Origin: Priapulus caudatus
Lineage: Eukaryota; Priapulida; Priapulimorpha; Priapulimorphida; Priapulidae
Reading direction: 5' to 3'
Assembly: GCF_000485595.1 (NCBI RefSeq)
Contig: NW_014577217.1
Location: 348,238 to 412,237, forward strand
DNA length: 64,000 nucleotides
Made by a program: the position numbers and the translations under genes. Of this stretch, positions 58,301 through 64,000 are shown piece by piece. The notes under the pieces were generated by a model, which made no database searches, had not been told where the DNA came from, and saw only the letters and a program-made list of their open reading frames with translations. The number at the start of each line of letters is the position of its first letter. Position 1 is the stretch's first letter.

Positions 58301-61300
58301 ACTTTAAAGTTTTTAAACCCTAATAGATTGAGAGAAAATATAACAAGTTGGAATTTGCAAGAAGATTTCACGATTTATTTTCATTGTTTTTTTTTCTTGT
58401 TTGTTGCCTTCAATTATTATAGGCACTAAACTTGACACATTTACAGAACGCTTAAGTCTTATGTACACTGAATTATCAGCAATATCTTGCAAAGCATTGT
58501 CACACACAGCCGCTCTTTCGTAAAATTGGCACACTTACCAGTTTTCGGAATATATCGTATACTTTAAATTGAGAGAGCTGTGGAGGTGTTGCTGCAACCT
58601 TGGACATGGAATGTGCTATAGAAAAAGAGACTGCATTTATGAAAATGCTAGACAGTTTCTTTCATCATTACAGCTCATACAAGTATAATCATACAATCTA
58701 TATTTACACAAACTATCATTCAATTATGACACCATATGTAAAAGGTCCATAGAGTTACGAACACTGCATTAATTAATACCCATTAAAATCTGTGGGAAAA
58801 GTGAATAAATGCATATCAAGTTTCCTGATAGCAACTAGAAGAGAAAGCACACTGTGGGCCACGACAGCGAGTTTATCTGAGCCAAAGACTCACATACTGC
58901 AAATGCTTAATCGCCTGTAGCCTTTATCCAATGTTCGACAAAACCATGTACATACTCTACACTTTCCACTTTCCAGTAAAACTCACTTATAAACATTTTT
59001 TTAATTAAATTAAAATAAAATTAATTAATATTATATAATATAATTAAATTAAAAGTCAAGCTAGGACCTCACCTGCGATCGCCGGAACGCTGACAACTTC
59101 CGAGAAGTCATCCTCCTCCTCCATGTCTGCGTAGCTGTCGAGGCAGCGGGCGTGCATATGCTGCAGCAGTGCCTGCAGACAGGTGGCGCTGTGCAGCTGT
59201 CGACACAGCTTGTGCAGTCTCAGGCTTTCCTCGGCAAGTATGGTCGCCTCCCGGTAGTGCGCTTTCGCTGTAACACGATGCGCACACATTACAGAATGAA
59301 CGCTCTGTACTATTTGCTATTAGATTTAACAAACAGTGCAACACCAGTTATATTCTCTACAGATGCACACACATTACAGTATGGACGCTCTGTACTATTT
59401 GCTATTAGATTTAACAAACAGTGCAACACCCTGTATTATTCTCTGCAGATGCACACACGTTACTCTATGCAGCCACTTACTAGCCATTTATCTAACGTAT
59501 TTAATTTTAATTTAATTTTCGTGCAGTAGATACTGCTCGCATACTGTACTGCTGGGAACGAAGCACGAGTGGGCAAGTGCAAATGGATGTAAATTATAAC
59601 ATGTTATTTACTGACGAGTATGAGACCACCTCAGTCACCATACTACCTACTGTAGCTCACCTTGGGTGTGATAGAAGAGGGAGGGGGGATATATAAAGCA
59701 AAAGTATATATTATGGGAGAACTCCCATTATATAGCATATCTCCCATTATATACTCTTGATAATGATATATGGATAAGTTTTGATGCGAAAATAAATGCT
59801 TCAGATCTGAAAGTCTGAAATCTTGACGAGAGATGGCGCTAAGCCTAAATGATCGCCATTTTGGTTTTCGAATATCGCGCAAATATAAACAATAAAATAT
59901 TCCAGCCAAATTACTGTAACGAGGAATCTAAAACCATATTACACGTATATAGGTATGATTGTAGAGTTGTTAACCAGTTAGACGAAATAAACGTAATAGG
60001 ACGTTGTTATCTCTCCCATAGGAGTAACAACTGTTTTGGGGCTAGCCTTACACATTCACATACCAAAATTTAACAAAATCGATTGAATTTATATGGCCAT
60101 TTTCATTTTTGCCAAAAAATGAGCGTGGCTCAAAAGTAGGTCGACTGGCGTGCTCCAAAATAGGAAGTTCAAATCTTTCTTATAGGAGTAACAACTGTAT
60201 TCAATTTGAAACACGTGGGTCAAACGGTTCTTGAGTTATCGTTGATCGTAGCCAAATGTTGACGGACAGATGAATGACACTCCATGGCAATAGCTCATCT
60301 TGACGATGTCAAGGCGAACTAAAAACAGGTGGAACAAGTGAACTTCTCTTCTGTGTAACAATAATTGTTCAATTTTCATATGAGGTACATGAAATGGCCA
60401 CTTACCTATATTATAAATGTCAGCCGTGTCTTTGGGTGGCAGGTAATTTCCACTGATACCATCATGGTTTGCCTCACAGGCCTGAGTCAGTGCCATCACT
60501 AAACTATGTAGCTCAGAATCTGCACATAAATTGAATATTGATTTTTTACCTATGTGTGAGAATGAGGTCACGTGGTCACACAAGGCCATACATAGCCTGA
60601 CGTATATGACGACACGACTCTCTGCTTTCGTCGTATAGGTATTTAGTACCTACACATACCGACTTACTAAGAGCTAAGGCATGTCCCTTTATTAAAACTA
60701 GAACGTTTGGAAGTGTAATAAATTGCATCATTGCAACATTTTTACCTATTGCACTGTTAACTGGTCATTAACTACACAAAAACTGAGCTGAACCACGTCA
60801 AAACTTTCATATTTATACTGCTAGCCTCACTATGATACTGGGATAGTCCTAAAATTCAAATCAATTATGAAGTATAGTATGTAACACTACACACATACAT
60901 TCATGTACATGAAATGCTTCGAAACAACGAGATATGGTGCAACAGACCTTTGTAAGAAAGAATAGCTTTAGCCATGTATAAGTGTGATAGAGCTCTATAA
61001 TACTCTGCTTTCACATTCGCCATCATCATCCACGAGGGTGGCACCAAATCTTTCACAGTAGACTCAGCTGTTGAACGATGAATGGCAGAGAACTTGTTTG
61101 AAACCTGTAGAAACAGGAATTATTTCGCTCACTACAATCAATCATCATCATCATCATTTTCAAATTTCTTGCATAAACTACGACAATTATTCTCCGAGTA
61201 AGCAAATTAAGTATCTAGTTTGCAGCGGCTTTTTGCTTGAGGACACCTCTCACAGTGGTAGAAAGTACTATGAAGACGACAAACAGTTAACACTAACCAT

Positions 61301-63955
61301 TGCCGCTTCCCGAGCGATCGCCACAAGCAAATGAAAGTCCAGCACTTGTTCAATGCCGAGAGTTTGCTTCAAAAAGCAGCACTCATTAGCTTGAGCCTGA
61401 AATACAAGCAGTAGCGACGTTACCAAATTTCACATTTGCATCTTTATGTTCCTGTCCCATGCATTCTTTTCTTCAGGTAAGAGTATGGGCCTAAAATAAC
61501 CATTATCGATAATAATCCAGCCTTCGTGAGAAGAGACTGGCAGACTGCTATCATATCATTAAACTCTGATGTTGTTGCTGCTGCTGCTGTTGCTGCTGGG
61601 CTGCTTGTATGTGAGCAGGCTGCTGCAGTGGTTGTGACTGTGAGTAGTTCACCACTGGATACCCTGTAAAAAATGACAGGTATCAGCATTTATGAAATAT
61701 CAACAACAGACAACAAACGGATTTAGGGAACAGATACACAACTGCCACAACAACAACTTTGCACCTCCACATCAAAAGGCACTTGCATTAATTTATTTTA
61801 GTTTCTTTTTATAGATTCCAGTTTATAAATAATCATAATCACCGTAAAAAAAAAACTCAACCGTCCAACCACGTTAAAAAGATTTTTCAACAGACGAACG
61901 AAATTTGTCATATGTGTACACTATACATATTTACTTTAAACTATCAAACTACTTACTTTACTTTACTTACTTTTTTAAGTATTTTTTTTATTTTACTTAT
62001 AATTTATATTTATTTAACAAGGAAAACTTGCATGAGGAGTCAGAGTGTGAGCATGCGTCAGCACACCAGCGACGGCTGGACGTGGCAGGCGGGGCGGGCG
62101 GGGCATGGTGACGTACCTATGTACTGCGGTCCGGCCGTCGGAGGCTGCGGCGGTCGCCCCTGCGACCCGTTCTCCGCCAGTGCATGCTGGGATAGCACGC
62201 TGACAGGCTGTGGTACATGACCCATCGGGTACCTGGTGATCGGAAAGTGTAATGTTGCAAAACCATAGTCACAGTTGAAAGTTCCACATTGCGACATAGA
62301 GACGTAGAGGGAAGTAAATGCGGCAATGAAATGATAAAGAGGGATGTCTCGCAAATAATTAATTAATTATTAATTAATTAATAATTACTTAATAATACAA
62401 GTGCCGCATTAGCGACAGTGCTCATCTGAGGTCTGCTGCTCTACTGTACTCGCTTTCGTTTCTGCAAAAGGTTGAAAGCCTGTTCTATCGCTAAACCGGC
62501 TACGTCATCATCAAAACTGTGTAGCATAGGTATTAACACTAAAACTAAACCCTAACAATGCATCCTACTTCATACCTGCTCGACTGTCTTATATATTCGT
62601 GTCATAATGTATCACTAGGCCTATAGTTGCCGCGAGATGGCCCGTGCAAGTGTAATCAATAATCAAAGATGGCATCGCCCTTCGTGCATTGGTGATGAGT
62701 CAAGAAAGTAGAGATAACCTAATTCCATTGAGTTGCTAAAATTTACAAGCTAAAATCAGGCAGGCGACAAATTCGCTCCGCTGTGAGTAATAAATTAAAC
62801 ACATCTGCATTGCAGGTGTGCATGTTTATTAGAAAAGTGCCAGTTCACCCCCATGCATGAGTAATGGGTTGCCCCCCCCCGGTTTTTGCCTACATTTCGG
62901 ATGCCCGGTAGCCACGCGAGCATTCAGGGTGCTATTAATATACAGACTGCTTTAGAAAATAATATGATTTAAGGAGTGTAAACCTTGTTCAACAAACTTT
63001 TGTCTTTGCAATTGAACTGCAAATGTAGCCTCACATCCAAACAGGTATGGGCTCTAATAATAGCAAAAGCAGTTCAGTCCTTTGTTAACAGTCAACAAAT
63101 CCATGTTTAACCCTCCTCTTGAGGGTCAAAAGGTTATCAGACACTTACTCTTCGCAAAGCACATTTCATGGTCCTTTTAATAAAGTGATAAAAATGGTAG
63201 GTCAGTGCTGAAACAAAAAAGTTTTTCACTCTGTCCGTTAGGCCATGTCCTCAGAAAATGTCTGATATCTGACCTTTCTCCCACTGCCCTTTGACCTGTG
63301 ACCTCCAATTTCGGCACAGTGATGGCTTTTTCTACCATGATGCTATACACCGACTATCACGACCCTAGGTCGAGCCGTTTAGATTTGTGCTGCAATTCTG
63401 CATTTCCTCCCTATACCTTAAGTTAAGGAGGGAATATTCCCCCTCCGTTGACACATCTTGACCTTTGACCCTTGACCCCCAAATTGGTCATCCCGAGTTC
63501 TTTTCACGATCCCCCCATCACCCCCCACCACGTCCCGAATATCGTCACCGTACGTCGAGCGGTTAAGATTTGTGCCCAACTGTTGACGGACGGACGCACG
63601 GACGGACAATCATGCGATTCTACAAAGCTGCATCTGACTTCGTCCGATGAGCTACTAAATATAATATAAATATAATTATTTTATACAAATATAAAATAAA
63701 TATAATAAAAGCATGGCACTGTGACGACTATGATGCAGCACCATTCAAAGATTATAACAAAGATGGTGTTTCGCCAAGTATTTCAACAATTAGATGGGAG
63801 CTCACCAGCATTATGGGTATCAGCATATCCAGGGTGTCCGCCTTCATATCCGATGATGGAGCAAAGCTAAAGTTTTCTCGCAGATATTTCAGTGCCCCTG
63901 CTGCTCTCTGGAAGTTGTCTACTGCAGCCTCCAGCCCCTCAGTACAGCAAAGGTT
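55347..63955 (-). CDS. RHPN: Rhophilin (Rho GTPase-binding scaffold), 3' part
   Basis: Nine exons on the minus strand: 63955-63806, 61396-61298, 61104-60948, 60519-60406, 59267-59073, 58615-58539, 58170-58018, 56623-56506 and 55564-55347, about 426 residues. All phases agree. Exons 1-5 form the C-terminal part of a BRO1 domain (GLEAAVDNFQRAAGALKYLR, AQANECCFLKQTLGIEQVL, SWMMMANVKAEYYRALSHLY, EEEDDFSEVVSVPAIAG). Exon 6 holds FKVYDIFRKL. Exons 7-8 form a PDZ domain (RTVILSRETADQNFGFSVVK, KTGDRIVGVAETDTKWS, VIDLLKACGD). Exon 9 is a Ser/Lys-rich tail ending SSHNFKTL. BRO1 followed directly by PDZ is specific to rhophilins, which bind RHOA through an N-terminal HR1 domain; that end lies beyond the window. 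The exon 3 donor (GTCTGT) and exon 2 donor (GTTAGT) are weak. Confidence 0.9.
56836..56985. repeat. Repeat family 2, third copy
   Basis: GAACAAGAGCCGCAGAGCG, CTCATCTGAGGTCTGTTGCT and CGCAGTTGCGTACACATCAT are the reverse complement of the copy at 43213-43372. A further fragment is at 62402-62450. Confidence 0.82.
57000..57340 (-). mobile_element. tRNA-derived SINE with internal TTAGGG units
   Basis: Read on the minus strand, the head at about 57300-57210 has an A-box-like TAGCCGAACGGCTACAGC and a B-box-like GGATCGAATCC. An AT-rich body with TTACATGATTTATT and ACAACAATT follows, then three TTAGGG units at 57058-57039, then GGCACGCGATTTGTATCAA. The same order occurs in the plus orientation at about 25757-26050 and 33205-33490. 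No canonical tRNA acceptor stem closes, so this is a SINE and not a tRNA gene. Confidence 0.72.
57352..57950. repeat. Repeat family 1, copy in rhophilin intron
   Basis: Starts GTTTAACCCTCCTCTTGAGG and ends TCAGACGAGCTAAAAA, containing GACCTTTGACCTTTGACA and CGTGACCGTACGTCGAGC. It directly follows the SINE copy. Confidence 0.88.
59705..59768. mobile_element. Miniature foldback element of the ATCAAGAG family
   Basis: TATATTATGGGAGAACTCCC is followed by CATATCTCCCATTATATACT and CTTGATAATGA. An internal ATGGGAGA/TCTCCCAT hairpin is present and the terminal CTCTTGATAAT motif matches the other members. Confidence 0.6.
61551..62232 (-). CDS. Two unexplained Q/P-rich exons with a stop, nested in a rhophilin intron
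   Basis: Exon 62232-62117 (acceptor CACCAG, donor GTACGT) encodes YPMGHVPQPVSVLSQHALAE, NGSQGRPPQPPTAGPQYIG. Exon 61663-61551 (acceptor TTACAG) encodes YPVVNYSQSQPLQQPAHIQA followed by a polyglutamine run and SLMI, then stop. They splice to each other in phase, but the first needs a phase-2 partner, whereas the preceding rhophilin exon (63806) ends in phase 0. They look like the C-terminus of a low-complexity protein. I do not recognise the family, and no upstream partner exon is visible in the window. Confidence 0.45.
62930..63660. repeat. Repeat family 1, long copy in rhophilin intron
   Basis: The left part matches 52890-53060 (CTTGTTCAACAAAC, TAATAATAGCAAAAGC). The core matches the other copies and the right end reads CTACAAAGCTGCATCTGACT, then CGATGAGCTACTAAA. 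Confidence 0.85.
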
Positions 63956-64000
63956 CTGTTAAATTAAATCATATCTATATTATAAGAGAGGATAGGCCGA

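Overview
The window looks like nuclear DNA of an intron-rich metazoan, probably an invertebrate. It is AT-rich, its genes are split into many short exons with GT..AG borders, and it is full of microsatellites, minisatellites and short inverted-repeat transposons. The species cannot be named from the sequence. Exons were found by matching translated blocks to remembered protein families and by checking that splice phases agree. No alignment or RNA evidence was available.

Layout: (1) 2.7-18.5 kb, plus strand: most of a RIPOR/FAM65-type gene (RHOA-interacting cell polarization regulator), with 14 visible exons and a stop. (2) 26.7-37.1 kb, minus strand: a complete BDP1-type gene (TFIIIB subunit, RNA polymerase III initiation), convergent with RIPOR. 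(3) 40.4-45.8 kb, plus: a complete farnesyl diphosphate synthase gene (FDPS, 9 exons). (4) 46.6-48.8 kb, minus: a complete UBE2T-type ubiquitin-conjugating enzyme gene (6 exons), convergent with FDPS and only about 850 bp from it. (5) 55.3-64 kb, minus: the 3' half of a rhophilin gene (BRO1 and PDZ domains), which runs off the right edge. Two Q/P-rich exons ending in a stop lie inside one of its introns and are unexplained. A decayed Mutator-like transposase fragment lies between BDP1 and FDPS. The genes have unrelated jobs (Rho signalling, Pol III transcription, isoprenoids, Fanconi ubiquitination), so this is ordinary eukaryotic neighbourhood, not an operon.

The most striking structure is a 5.2-kb block at about 21.49-26.65 kb between the convergent 3' ends of RIPOR and BDP1. 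It is a head-to-tail fusion of a 1.25-kb copy of two RIPOR exons and a 3.9-kb copy of five BDP1 exons. Both sides carry the same 17-bp tandem repeat. The exons in the block have open reading frames, while the copies in correct gene order (14.49-15.69 kb and 30.19-34.10 kb) are full of small indels. The likeliest explanation is an assembly artefact, with reads drawn to the extra block during polishing. A genuine recent segmental duplication is the alternative.

Other notable features: a roughly 49-bp minisatellite of about 2.7 kb in the last RIPOR intron, whose unit carries donor-like and acceptor-like splice sequences and runs into the real last acceptor; several RIPOR minisatellites that start or stop at splice sites; an intact-looking hAT-type MITE with an 8-bp target duplication; several foldback elements; a tRNA-derived SINE with internal TTAGGG units; and a family of about 600-750 bp present five times.
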